64,000 bases of DNA from Paraburkholderia fungorum (GTDB lineage Bacteria; Pseudomonadota; Gammaproteobacteria; Burkholderiales; Burkholderiaceae): positions 102,494 to 166,493 of the forward strand of contig NZ_MCAS01000011.1 of the NCBI RefSeq assembly GCF_003610895.1. Reading direction: 5' to 3'. A program made the translations under genes and the position numbers. The notes beneath the pieces are model-generated. The model saw nothing but the letters and a program-made list of their open reading frames with translations, made no database searches and had not been told where the DNA came from. Below are positions 1 to 8,013 of the stretch, in pieces (the stretch's first letter is position 1; each line of letters opens with the position of its first letter).

Positions 1-2
1 AC

Positions 3-1109
3 GACGGCTGGCTGATGTACCACTCGGTCGGCCTGTTTCCCGATCAGGAAGCGGTGGTGCGCGACGCGCTGGCGCAGTTCGCGTCGAGCTGGTGCGCACC
101 CGGTCTCAAGCGCTGGGACGAAGGGCTCGCGGCGCGGCAAGGCGTGCTCGACAACTGGGCACGCCTTGTCAATGCGGACCCGCGCAACGTGTTCGGCGCC
201 GAGAACGTGACCGATGCGTTCGGCAAGTTCGTCGCGGCGCTCGGTACGCGGCTTACTGGCCGCAAGGTGCTGATTGCCGCCGATTGTTTTCCGAGCCTGC
301 ATTTCCTGCTCTCGGGTCTGGCCGGCACGTTCGGCTTCACGCTCGAAACCGTGCCGCTGGCAGCCGGTGCGGCGTGGGTCACGGACGACGCTTTCATTGA
401 AGCATGGCGCGACGACGTCGGGCTCGCGGTCGTCACATGGGTCACGTCGACCGCGTCGAAGCGCGCCGATCTCGACCGGCTCGTTGCGCACGGCCGCAAG
501 CAGGGCAGCCTGATCGCGGTCGACATTACGCAGGGCGCCGGCATTCTCGACTTCGACGTGACGAGGCCGGCCGTCGATTTCGCCGCGACGACCACGCTGA
601 AATGGCTGTGCGGGGCGCCCGGAACCGGCCTTGGTTATGTGTGTCCCGCGTTGCTCGACAGCGGGCTCGCCCCGCAGATGACCGGCTGGTTCAGTCAGCC
701 GGATCCGTTCAATTGGGATATCACGCGTTTTTCGCTGGCGGCGGAAGCTCGCCGGTTCGACACCGGCACGCCGTCGTTCCTGCCGTTCGTGGCGTCGGCG
801 CCAGGCCTCGCATGGCGGCTGTCCGGCGCGGCCGATGGGCTGCGCGAGCGCAACCTGCGCTTGTGCCGCGCGGTGATCGAGGTGCTCGAAGCCAAAGGCT
901 ACGCACTGCATTCGCCACGTGCCGACGCGGCTCGCGGCGGCAGCGTGATGGCGACGCTGCCCGTGCATATCGATCCGCAAACGCTGGAGGCAAGGCTTGT
1001 GCAAGCCGGCGTCGTGGTCGATACGCGTGGCCGCGTGATGCGTTTTTCGCCGGGCGTGCTGACGCACGACTCGATCGCGAGCCGGCTCGCGACGCTTTTG
1101 CCTGACTGA
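3..1109 (+). CDS. Class V aminotransferase / kynureninase-like PLP enzyme, 5' end outside window
   Basis: The reading frame is open to the left edge (D-G-W-L precedes the first Met at 15), so the true start lies upstream. The visible part has the fold-type I class V layout: an Asp in the V-D-I-T-Q-G-A-G motif (about residue 170 counted from the Met at 15) that would contact the PLP ring nitrogen, and the Schiff-base Lys in T-T-L-K-W-L-C-G (about 196). This is followed by G-W-F and a C-terminal small domain. The family contains kynureninases, cysteine desulfurases and isopenicillin-N epimerases; the closest feel is kynureninase or epimerase. An amino acid permease follows 49 bases downstream, and a KynB-like cyclase closes the cluster, so a role in breaking down an amino-acid-like substrate is inferred. 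The exact reaction cannot be assigned. Confidence 0.8.
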   Translation, partial: DGWLMYHSVGLFPDQEAVVRDALAQFASSWCAPGLKRWDEGLAARQGVLDNWARLVNADPRNVFGAENVTDAFGKFVAALGTRLTGRKVLIAADCFPSLHFLLSGLAGTFGFTLETVPLAAGAAWVTDDAFIEAWRDDVGLAVVTWVTSTASKRADLDRLVAHGRKQGSLIAVDITQGAGILDFDVTRPAVDFAATTTLKWLCGAPGTGLGYVCPALLDSGLAPQMTGWFSQPDPFNWDITRFSLAAEARRFDTGTPSFLPFVASAPGLAWRLSGAADGLRERNLRLCRAVIEVLEAKGYALHSPRADAARGGSVMATLPVHIDPQTLEARLVQAGVVVDTRGRVMRFSPGVLTHDSIASRLATLLPD

Positions 1110-1158
1110 CCCGCGTTTCCGTCGACGTGGTTTTGCGCCTGTTAAAGGGAGTCTTCAG

Positions 1159-2577
1159 ATGGAAGTCACACCCGCAACAAACCGGGAAGCCGGCCTCGAA
1201 AAAGCACTGAGCCAGCGTCAGATCACGATGATCGGCATTGGCGGCGCGATCGGCACTGGGCTTTTCATGGGCAGCGGTATTGCGATCGGCTATGCCGGCC
1301 CGGCTGTACTGATCAGCTATGCGATCGCCGCGCTGGTAGCCGTCATCATGGTGTTCAGTCTTGCCGAGATGGCGGTTGCCCATCCGTCGGCGGGATCGTT
1401 CGGCACCTATGCCGAGATGTATCTGAACAAGTGGGCCGGGTTCGTCGTGCGTTACACGTACTGGGTGATCGAAGTCGTCGCGGTGGGCGGCGAGGCGATC
1501 GCGGTCGGCATCTACATGGGTTTCTGGTTTCCCGGCATACCGGTGTGGTGGTGGTCGCTCGCCTTCGGCGCGGTATTGGTCTATGTCAATTGCCGTTCGG
1601 TGACCAACTTCGGTTCGTTCGAGTACTGGTTCGCGCTGATCAAGGTGGTGGCGATCATCGCGTTCATCGTGTTCGGCCTTGCCGCGATCTTTGGCTTCGG
1701 CGGCCTGGGGATATTCGGTGCAGGTGCGCATACGGAACCGGTGGGGATGCATAACCTGACCGGATTGCCCGGTGGCTTCATGCCGCACGGTTTCAGTGGC
1801 GTGTGGATGGGCGTGCTGATGGCGATCTTCTCGTTCTACGGCGTCGAAGTAGTCGCGGTGACGTCGGGCGAGGCGCGCGATCCGCAGAAAGCGATCCCGC
1901 ATGCATTGCGCTCGATGGTGCTGCGTCTCACGCTGTTTTACCTCCTCGCGCTCGGCATCATGATTACCTATCTGCCGTGGACGGAAGCCGGTGCGAAGAT
2001 CGTGCAGCAAAGCCCGTTCGTCAGGCTGTTCGAACACGCCGGCGTGCGCCATGCCGCGGGGCTGATGAACTTCGTCGTCGTCACCGCGGCGCTCTCCAGC
2101 ATGAATACGAATCTGTATCTGTCGTCGCGGATGATGTTCTCGCTGGCCCGCGGCGGTTTCGCGCCGCGCTGGCTGGGCACGCTGACGGCGCGCGGCACGC
2201 CGCTCGCCGCCACGCTGGTGTCGGGGCTCGGCGTGCTGGTGGCCGCTCTCATCTCGTTCCTGAGTCCGCTGGCGTACAACTATCTGTTCGGTATTGCGCT
2301 GTTCGGCGGGATCATGGTGTGGATCGTTATTCTCGTGACGCACCTGCAGTTCCGGCGTGCATGGCGTGGCCGCAAGCTGCTGGTGCGCATGCCGTTCTTT
2401 CCGTATGCGCAGATTCTCGGGATTGGTTTGCTGGCGGCCATTCTGATCACCATGGGGCTCGATACCGGTTTCTGGAACATTTCGTGGATCGTCGGCGTGC
2501 CGTGGCTGCTGCTGGTGTCGCTCGTGTATTTCATGTTCCGTAAGCGGCTCAGCGGACTTGCCGCTGTATCGACCTGA
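1159..2577 (+). CDS. Amino acid permease, APC superfamily
   Basis: A 472-residue polytopic inner-membrane protein with about 12 hydrophobic segments. The APC signature G-G-A-I-G-T-G-L-F lies at residues 28-36 in TM1, preceded by the typical L-S-Q-R-Q-I-T-M-I-G cytoplasmic lead. Length and motifs fit the bacterial amino acid transporter branch (GABA, aromatic, proline or lysine permeases), which works as a proton symporter. A GGGAG ribosome-binding site sits just upstream of the ATG. It lies 49 bases after the class V PLP enzyme and 13 bases before the next gene, so it is probably the uptake step for the substrate of this cluster. Substrate specificity cannot be read from sequence alone. Confidence 0.9.
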   Translation: MEVTPATNREAGLEKALSQRQITMIGIGGAIGTGLFMGSGIAIGYAGPAVLISYAIAALVAVIMVFSLAEMAVAHPSAGSFGTYAEMYLNKWAGFVVRYTYWVIEVVAVGGEAIAVGIYMGFWFPGIPVWWWSLAFGAVLVYVNCRSVTNFGSFEYWFALIKVVAIIAFIVFGLAAIFGFGGLGIFGAGAHTEPVGMHNLTGLPGGFMPHGFSGVWMGVLMAIFSFYGVEVVAVTSGEARDPQKAIPHALRSMVLRLTLFYLLALGIMITYLPWTEAGAKIVQQSPFVRLFEHAGVRHAAGLMNFVVVTAALSSMNTNLYLSSRMMFSLARGGFAPRWLGTLTARGTPLAATLVSGLGVLVAALISFLSPLAYNYLFGIALFGGIMVWIVILVTHLQFRRAWRGRKLLVRMPFFPYAQILGIGLLAAILITMGLDTGFWNISWIVGVPWLLLVSLVYFMFRKRLSGLAAVST

Positions 2578-2590
2578 GCCGGATGCCGTC

Positions 2591-3337
2591 ATGCAGATCA
2601 GCTACTTCCTGTTGTGGCAGGCGAGCGCTGCGCGGCCGCCGGTGCTCGACGTCGAGGCCGCGTATCGATGCCTGCGTGCCTGGTCTCGCGACGTGCCGCA
2701 TCTGAGCCGTTACGTCTTGCATATACCGGGTGCCGGCAGCGATCCCTATGGTGACGATGTCGACGGTCCCACGCTGGTATTGCAATGCTATTTCGACAAC
2801 CCCGTGGCGCTCGATCTCGCGCTTGCCGGACACGGCGCATTCGAGCGATTGCTGCAACACGATGTGTTCCGCGATCTACAGGAAGCATCGGCGTGCGAAG
2901 TGTCGCAGCAGGCGATGCTTGTGCGCCGCTATACGCCGCCTGCTGACGAAGCGCCGTGCGAGACGCAGCGTTGCACCTATCTGGTCGCATACGAAAGAGG
3001 CGAGGCTTCATCCACCGGTTTCGACGCGTGGCTCGCGGACTACCTGACGCATCATGTGCCGCTGCTGCAAGCCTTTCCCGGTCTTCTCGAACTGGAGGTG
3101 TACACACCGGTCCACTGGACGAGCGCATTACCCTTTGCGCGCGCGCAAGCCGCACAGCGTAACAAGGTCGTCTTCGCCGACAGCGCCGCGCTGAGTGACG
3201 CACTCCATTCGCCGGTACGTCACGCGTTGCGTGAGCATTCGCGACGTGCCCCGTCGCTGGGCGGCGGCAGTACCCACTATCCGATGACCAGCCGGTCGCT
3301 GCAGCTGCGGCCGGTCAACGACAGGGAGACAACGTGA
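2591..3337 (+). CDS. EthD-like (dimeric alpha/beta-barrel) protein of unknown function
   Basis: The best start is the ATG at 2591 (M-Q-I-S-Y-F), right after the permease stop; an in-frame start at 2558 would run back into the permease. The 248-residue product looks like two tandem ferredoxin-like halves, each with a beta-strand opening (Y-F-L-L-W and Y-L-V-A-Y-E), an amphipathic helix, and strand segments, as in EthD/ABM proteins. No catalytic motif is evident and no signal peptide is present. The stop overlaps the GTG of the flavin monooxygenase by 4 bases, so translation is coupled. EthD-type proteins often accompany oxygenases, which suggests an accessory, product-release or isomerase role. 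The family assignment rests on fold pattern only. Confidence 0.55.
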   Translation: MQISYFLLWQASAARPPVLDVEAAYRCLRAWSRDVPHLSRYVLHIPGAGSDPYGDDVDGPTLVLQCYFDNPVALDLALAGHGAFERLLQHDVFRDLQEASACEVSQQAMLVRRYTPPADEAPCETQRCTYLVAYERGEASSTGFDAWLADYLTHHVPLLQAFPGLLELEVYTPVHWTSALPFARAQAAQRNKVVFADSAALSDALHSPVRHALREHSRRAPSLGGGSTHYPMTSRSLQLRPVNDRETT

Positions 3338-4431
3338 GCCTGACTTTGAATCCAATGCGTGGACCCAATCCTTTCAAGGTGGGTGTTTTCTCGGCCAACG
3401 CCGACGGCGGTTTGAGTTTCACCACCGTTCCCGAGCGCTGGCGCGCGGGCTGGGACGACGTGCAGCGCGCGGCGCGGATCGCCGACGAAGGCGGTCTCGA
3501 CTTCTTCCTGCCGATTGCACGCTGGCGCGGTTTCGGCGGCGCGACCGACGTGCGCCAGTGGTCGTTCGAAACGTTCACGTTTGCCGCCGCGCTCGCTGCG
3601 GTAACGCAACGGATCGCGTTGTTCATGACGGTGCACGTTCCGCTCGTGCATCCGCTCTACGCGGCCAAGGCGCTGGCGACCGTCGATCACATCAGCCATG
3701 GGCGCGCCGGGTTGAACATCGTCTGCGGCTGGAACCCCGACGAGTTCGCGATGTTCGGCATGCAACTGAATCCGCAGGGCTACGCACAGGCGGCAGAATG
3801 GACGGAGATTCTCCAGCGGCTCTATACGTCCGCGGAACCGTTCGATTTCGACGGCCAGTTCTATCAGTTGAAGGAGGCCATTTCGCGGCCGGTGGCGGTG
3901 CAGACACCGCGCCCGGTGACGATGAATGCCGCGTTCGGGCCGCCGGGACGCGATTTCGCCGCACGGCATTGCGATTGCCTGTTCACGACGTTCTCCGAAC
4001 TTGAGGCGGGGCGCCAGCATATCGACGATATTCGCCAACGCGCGCAGGCGGTGCAACGCGAGGTGCTGGTCTACACGGTAGGGCATGTGGTTTGCCGCGA
4101 GACCGAAGCGGAAGCGCGCGCCTACTACGACCACTATTCGCGCGACCATGCGGACGAAGCCGCGCTCGACTATCACATGCGCCAGAAGAAAGGCTTTAGC
4201 CAGAGCCACGACGACGCGGCCTACCGTCTCTACCGGCAGCGCTTTGCCGCGGGCACGGGCACTTTCCCGCTGGTCGGCACGCCGCAACAGATTGTCGACA
4301 CGCTGGTGCAGATGCATCGCGCCGGTTTTGCCGGCGCCGCGCTGTCGTTCGTGAACTATGCCGACGAACTGCCGTTCTTTTGCGAGCGGGTCGTGCCGTT
4401 GATGCGCGAGGCCGGTCTGCGGGTCGATTGA
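3334..4431 (+). CDS. LLM-class flavin-dependent monooxygenase (RutA/SfnG-like)
   Basis: A 365-residue luciferase-like monooxygenase. It starts at a GTG overlapping the previous stop. The N-terminal motif N-P-F-K-V-G-V-F-S-A-N and the T-V-D-H-I-S-H-G-R-A-G-L-N-I-V motif (about residues 112-126) are typical of the group containing the pyrimidine oxygenase RutA and the dimethylsulfone monooxygenase SfnG. The L-V-G-T-P-Q-Q-I-V-D segment near the C terminus is also characteristic. Such enzymes use reduced FMN from a partner reductase, and RutA-type members cleave amide or ring bonds through a flavin-N5 oxygen adduct. The partner reductase is encoded immediately downstream with stop and start touching. 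The substrate is unknown; the neighbourhood suggests an N-containing or aryl compound. Confidence 0.88.
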   Translation: MSLTLNPMRGPNPFKVGVFSANADGGLSFTTVPERWRAGWDDVQRAARIADEGGLDFFLPIARWRGFGGATDVRQWSFETFTFAAALAAVTQRIALFMTVHVPLVHPLYAAKALATVDHISHGRAGLNIVCGWNPDEFAMFGMQLNPQGYAQAAEWTEILQRLYTSAEPFDFDGQFYQLKEAISRPVAVQTPRPVTMNAAFGPPGRDFAARHCDCLFTTFSELEAGRQHIDDIRQRAQAVQREVLVYTVGHVVCRETEAEARAYYDHYSRDHADEAALDYHMRQKKGFSQSHDDAAYRLYRQRFAAGTGTFPLVGTPQQIVDTLVQMHRAGFAGAALSFVNYADELPFFCERVVPLMREAGLRVD

Positions 4432-4997
4432 TGAGGCATACGATGAACCCAACACCCCCCACGCTTCCTTCTACGAATCAGCCGCTGGCGGAAGCCTTTC
4501 GCGCCGGCATGCGCCGTCTCGCTGCCGGCGTGTGCGTGGTGGCTGCACGCAATGGAGCGGGTATCCCGCTCGGCGTTACGGCGACCGCGCTGTGCTCACT
4601 GACGATCGAGCCGCCCGCATTACTGGTGTGCGTGAACCTGAGTTCTCCACTCGCGCAGTGGCTTACAACGGGTGCCGGCTTCTCGGTCAATCTGCTCGGT
4701 CATGACCATGAAAGACTGGCGCGCGTATTCGGCGGGATGGCCGGTGTGCCACGCGAAGCGCGCTTCGATCATGGCGAATGGCGTGAAGGTGCGGACGGCG
4801 CGCCTCATCTCGCGGATGCGCTGGCGAATTTCCAGTGCAGCGTTGCGAGAACCACCGATTACGGTACACATCGCGTGGTGATAGGCGCTGTCGATGCGGT
4901 CTCGCTGGGCGAGGCCGCGGCGGCACTGGTCTATCGCGACGGGGCATTTCATCCTCTTCCTGCGATACAGACAGAAAGTCGCGCATCTACTGCTTGA
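4431..4997 (+). CDS. Flavin reductase (HpaC-like), partner of the monooxygenase
   Basis: A 188-residue protein of the flavin reductase-like, FMN-binding split-barrel family. Recognisable parts are the opening F-R-A-G-M-R-R-L-A-A-G-V-C-V-V, the G-V-T-A-T-A-L-C-S-L-T segment followed by P-P-A-L-L-V-C-V-N, and the G-F-S-V-N-L-L motif. It would reduce FMN or FAD with NAD(P)H and hand it to the luciferase-type oxygenase. The ATG at 4431 shares a base with the previous stop (TGATG); an in-frame ATG at 4443 is an equally possible start and would give 184 residues. Gene order, coupling and family all fit a two-component monooxygenase. Confidence 0.88.
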   Translation: MRHTMNPTPPTLPSTNQPLAEAFRAGMRRLAAGVCVVAARNGAGIPLGVTATALCSLTIEPPALLVCVNLSSPLAQWLTTGAGFSVNLLGHDHERLARVFGGMAGVPREARFDHGEWREGADGAPHLADALANFQCSVARTTDYGTHRVVIGAVDAVSLGEAAAALVYRDGAFHPLPAIQTESRASTA

Positions 4998-5036
4998 CTA
5001 ACGCGCCCCTTCACCATAATCTGAATTCAGAATTCG
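4994..5036 (+). promoter_or_regulatory. Candidate promoter and palindromic operator before the GntR gene
   Basis: The 60-base gap before the GntR gene contains a TTGACT hexamer at 4994-4999, an A/T-rich CATAAT at 5015-5020, and a perfect 12-base palindrome TCTGAATTCAGA at 5020-5031. A second AATTC half follows at 5031-5035. The -35/-10 spacing is 15, shorter than ideal, so the promoter call is weak. The palindrome placed on or just after the -10 region is a natural site for autoregulation by the adjacent FCD-type GntR protein and could split the cluster into two transcripts. Confidence 0.4.
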
Positions 5037-5057
5037 TAAATCAAACAAGGAACCACT

Positions 5058-5759
5058 GTGGCCCAGTCCGACGACAAGGTTGTCAAACTTCCGCGGCGAA
5101 CCGCTCTCAAGCCAACCACGCTTAGCGAGAGCATTTATCAGGAGGTGCGTGGCCGTCTGCAGCGCGGTGAGATCGGCACGGAAGAGCGTGTGCTCGACTA
5201 CGAAATTGCCGCGGAATTCGACTGTACCCGCATGCCGGTTCGCCAGGCGCTCTTGCGGCTCGCGAACGAAGGCTATCTGGTCGGCACCACGCGCGGTTTC
5301 GTTGTGCCGACCATTACCGGCGACGACATCCACGAGATTTTCGAAGTACGCCGGCTGCTTGAACCGGCCGCAGCGGCGAGCGCTGCCGCGGTACTGACGG
5401 ACAAGCAGGAGGGCGAACTCAAGAAGGCGTACCAGAAGGCGCGCCGTGCGTACGACAAGCAGGATGTCGATCAGATGATTTCGGCCAACGTCGAGTTTCG
5501 TGCGACGTGGCTCGAGGCGGTCCAGAACGCGCGCCTGCGCTCCACCATCCTGCGCTTCGTGGATCACGCGCAGCAGGTCCGTATCGGCACGCTCAACAAC
5601 CGCTCGACGCAGAAGATCGTGATCGACGGCATGCGGGCTTTGCTCGAAGCATTTGTCGAACGCGACCCGAAGCTGATCAAGGTGGCCATGCTCGAATTCA
5701 TGCTGAACGCCGAGCAACAGTATTTCGCGTTGCTTAACGGTGACAAGTCGGACGAATAA
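5058..5759 (+). CDS. GntR-family transcriptional regulator, FCD subfamily
   Basis: A 233-residue regulator. Residues about 15-80 form the winged helix (S-I-Y-Q-E-V-R-G-R-L opening, recognition helix T-R-M-P-V-R-Q-A-L-L-R-L, wing G-F-V-V-P). Residues about 85-225 are all-helical and match the FCD ligand domain, which usually binds small organic acids through a metal-histidine cluster; the visible helices contain E-V-R-R-L-L-E-P and a D-H-A-Q-Q segment. An AAGGAA ribosome-binding site precedes the GTG start. It sits in the middle of the cluster, directly behind a palindromic site, and is the obvious candidate to sense a pathway intermediate and control both flanks. Confidence 0.9.
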   Translation: MAQSDDKVVKLPRRTALKPTTLSESIYQEVRGRLQRGEIGTEERVLDYEIAAEFDCTRMPVRQALLRLANEGYLVGTTRGFVVPTITGDDIHEIFEVRRLLEPAAAASAAAVLTDKQEGELKKAYQKARRAYDKQDVDQMISANVEFRATWLEAVQNARLRSTILRFVDHAQQVRIGTLNNRSTQKIVIDGMRALLEAFVERDPKLIKVAMLEFMLNAEQQYFALLNGDKSDE

Positions 5760-5829
5760 CGCCACAGGCAGCACTACGAAGCTACGGGCGCTGCAAGCGC
5801 CGAATTTCAGAACCAGAGCAGGAGACAGT

Positions 5830-6576
5830 GTGCACGACACCCCGATTCTTTCGATGCTGCATGACAGACAGGCGATCGACCTCATCTGGCTTGCGTTGGG
5901 CAGTCCGGCCATCGCGGAGATCGCCGCGCAGGCGCGGCCAGGCGCGATTGTGATCGACATGCAGCACGGCTTGTGGGACCGTGCATCGCTCGAAGCGGCG
6001 GTGGGCATCGTGCGTAACAGCACCCGCGTTATCGTGCGCTGCGCCGACGACTCGCCGACTTCGATCGCGCAGGCGCTCGATTCGGGCGCGCATTCGGTCC
6101 TGATTCCCTTGATCGAAAGCGGGCGTGCGGCGGCGGATGCCGCATCGGCGAGCCGCTATCCGCCGGAAGGCACCCGCTCGGCGGGCGGTGTGCGGCCCCT
6201 GTTGCGCGGCGTCGAGACACTGCTCGAAGCCAATCGCGAAGTAGCGGTCGGCGTGATGATCGAAACCGTCGCGGGGGTCGAACAGGCCCATGCGATCGCG
6301 CGGGCAAAGGGCGTCGACTACATCTTCATCGGCACGGGCGATCTGGCCATGTCGCGCGGCGCAAACCCGCCTGCCGACATTGAACGCGATTGTGAACAGG
6401 TCCGCAGGGCCGCGCTGGAAGGCGGCCTGCCGTGCGGCATTTTTACGTCCAGCGCCGCCGATGCCGCGATGCGCCTCGAAGCCGGCTACACGCTGGCGGT
6501 GGTCGCCAACGATATCGAACTGGTCAGACGCGGCGTGGCCGATGCACGCGCGGCGTTGAAGACACGCACGACATAA
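5830..6576 (+). CDS. HpcH/HpaI-family aldolase
   Basis: The likely start is GTG 5830, preceded by AGGAGA with 5-base spacing; an in-frame start at 5740 would overlap the regulator and add 30 residues not expected in the family. The 248-residue product fits HpaI-type class II aldolases (about 250-267 residues). Seen are the M-Q-H-G segment early on, an R-P-L-L-R substrate-binding stretch, M-I-E-T-V-A-G-V with the metal-binding Glu, and F-I-G-T-G-D-L-A with the metal-binding Asp. These enzymes cleave 2-oxo-4-hydroxy acids to pyruvate plus an aldehyde. Within this cluster it would make or consume pyruvate from an oxygenated intermediate. The substrate is unknown. Confidence 0.87.
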   Translation: MHDTPILSMLHDRQAIDLIWLALGSPAIAEIAAQARPGAIVIDMQHGLWDRASLEAAVGIVRNSTRVIVRCADDSPTSIAQALDSGAHSVLIPLIESGRAAADAASASRYPPEGTRSAGGVRPLLRGVETLLEANREVAVGVMIETVAGVEQAHAIARAKGVDYIFIGTGDLAMSRGANPPADIERDCEQVRRAALEGGLPCGIFTSSAADAAMRLEAGYTLAVVANDIELVRRGVADARAALKTRTT

Positions 6577-6664
6577 CGAAACCGGCAGAAGCAGCAGTTT
6601 GGCGGCGATGCGTGATGCACGCGCTGCGGTCTGCGCACGTCCATTCTTTTCGTCAGGAGTCGAG

Positions 6665-7999
6665 ATGACTGCACGAAGCACTGTTCTCGCATCCGCGCCG
6701 ACGCTCGAGCACGGGGTCGAGCGGGCGCTGTTCACCAGGATCGCGTGGCGTCTGATGCCGTTTCTGTTCTGCTGTTATCTGATCGCGCAAATCGACCGGA
6801 TGAACGTGAGCTTCGCCAAGCTCGAAATGCTGCAGGATCTCGGCTTTTCGGAAACGGTGTACGGCCTCGGCGCGGGCATCTTCTTCGCCGGTTATGTGCT
6901 GTTCGAGGTGCCGAGCAACATGATGCTCAAGCGCTTCGGCGCGCATCGCTGGATCGGGCGCATCATGATTTCGTGGGGGCTGCTGTCGGCCGCCACGCTG
7001 TTCGTCACCACGCCCACTCAGTTCTACTTCATGCGCTTCCTGCTCGGCGTGGCGGAAGCGGGATTCTTCCCCGGCATCATCTTCTATCTGACCCAGTGGT
7101 TCACCACGCGCTATCGCACGCGTATGACCGCGATTTTCATGACGGCGATCGCAGTGGCGGGGTTGCTCGTCGGTCCCGTGTCGGGTCTGATTCTGCGCGG
7201 CATGCCGGGATGGCACGGCTTGCACGGCTGGCAGTGGTTGTTTCTGATCGAGGGCGTGCCCGCGGTTGCGCTCGGCCTTGCCTCGCTCATCTATCTCGAC
7301 GCCACGCCGCAGCATGCGACATGGCTGAGCGCCGAGGAGAAGCTCGCGCTCAACGAGGCGCTCGCCGCGGAGCAAACCAGTGCGGCGGATTCGCGGCTTG
7401 CCGACGTGTTCCGTTCGCCGCGCGTCTGGCTGCTCAGCGCGATTTATGGCTGCTACGGCATGTCGTTTTTCGGTTTCGTATTCTGGCTGCCGACGATCGT
7501 CAAATCCGCCGGCGTCGATAACCCGCTGCATATCGGTCTGTTGACGGCGATACCGTGGGCGGTCGCCGTACTCGCGATGATGCGCGTTGCCGCTTACGTG
7601 GATCGCCATCGCAACACGCGATCCGTGCTGATCGTGCTTGCGGTGCTGGCCGCGTTCGCGTGGGGGTTGAGTCCGCTGGTGCAGCACAACGCGGTGCTGT
7701 CGATGTCCGTGCTGACGCTGGCGATGTTCGGTTTGATGGCGTCGTTGCCGGTGTTCTGGAATCTGCCGACCACGCTGTTTCGCGGCTCGGCGGCGGCCGC
7801 GGCGATCGCGATGATCACGTCGCTCGGCAATCTGCCGGGATTCTTTTCGCCCTATATCGTGGGCTGGATCAAGCAGACCACCGGTTCGATGAACCTCGCG
7901 ATGGCGTTGTTCGCCGCCGTCACCTTGCTGGGCGCAATCCTGCTTGCCGTGCTGCGCGATGACCCGCGTGAGGCGGCCCGCTCACAACCTGCCACCTGA
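6665..7999 (+). CDS. MFS transporter, anion:cation symporter type
   Basis: A 444-residue major facilitator with about 12 TM segments. Start ATG 6665 follows a CAGGAG ribosome-binding site; the frame is open further upstream but without a good site. The TM1 region R-L-M-P-F-L-F-C-C-Y-L-I-A-Q-I-D-R-M-N-V-S-F-A and the loop around F-E-V-P-S-N are hallmarks of the ACS family (tartrate, glucarate, phthalate and 4-hydroxyphenylacetate importers). It probably imports an organic acid, proton-coupled, for the pathway enzymes on either side. It is the second importer in the cluster besides the APC permease. Confidence 0.9.
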   Translation: MTARSTVLASAPTLEHGVERALFTRIAWRLMPFLFCCYLIAQIDRMNVSFAKLEMLQDLGFSETVYGLGAGIFFAGYVLFEVPSNMMLKRFGAHRWIGRIMISWGLLSAATLFVTTPTQFYFMRFLLGVAEAGFFPGIIFYLTQWFTTRYRTRMTAIFMTAIAVAGLLVGPVSGLILRGMPGWHGLHGWQWLFLIEGVPAVALGLASLIYLDATPQHATWLSAEEKLALNEALAAEQTSAADSRLADVFRSPRVWLLSAIYGCYGMSFFGFVFWLPTIVKSAGVDNPLHIGLLTAIPWAVAVLAMMRVAAYVDRHRNTRSVLIVLAVLAAFAWGLSPLVQHNAVLSMSVLTLAMFGLMASLPVFWNLPTTLFRGSAAAAAIAMITSLGNLPGFFSPYIVGWIKQTTGSMNLAMALFAAVTLLGAILLAVLRDDPREAARSQPAT

Positions 8000-8013
8000 T
8001 ACGCCAGACCATC

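Noticed and set aside
721..2592. 623-codon minus-strand open frame opposite the permease
   Set aside because: Arg/His/Glu-rich product without family features; antisense shadow of a clear permease gene in high-GC DNA.
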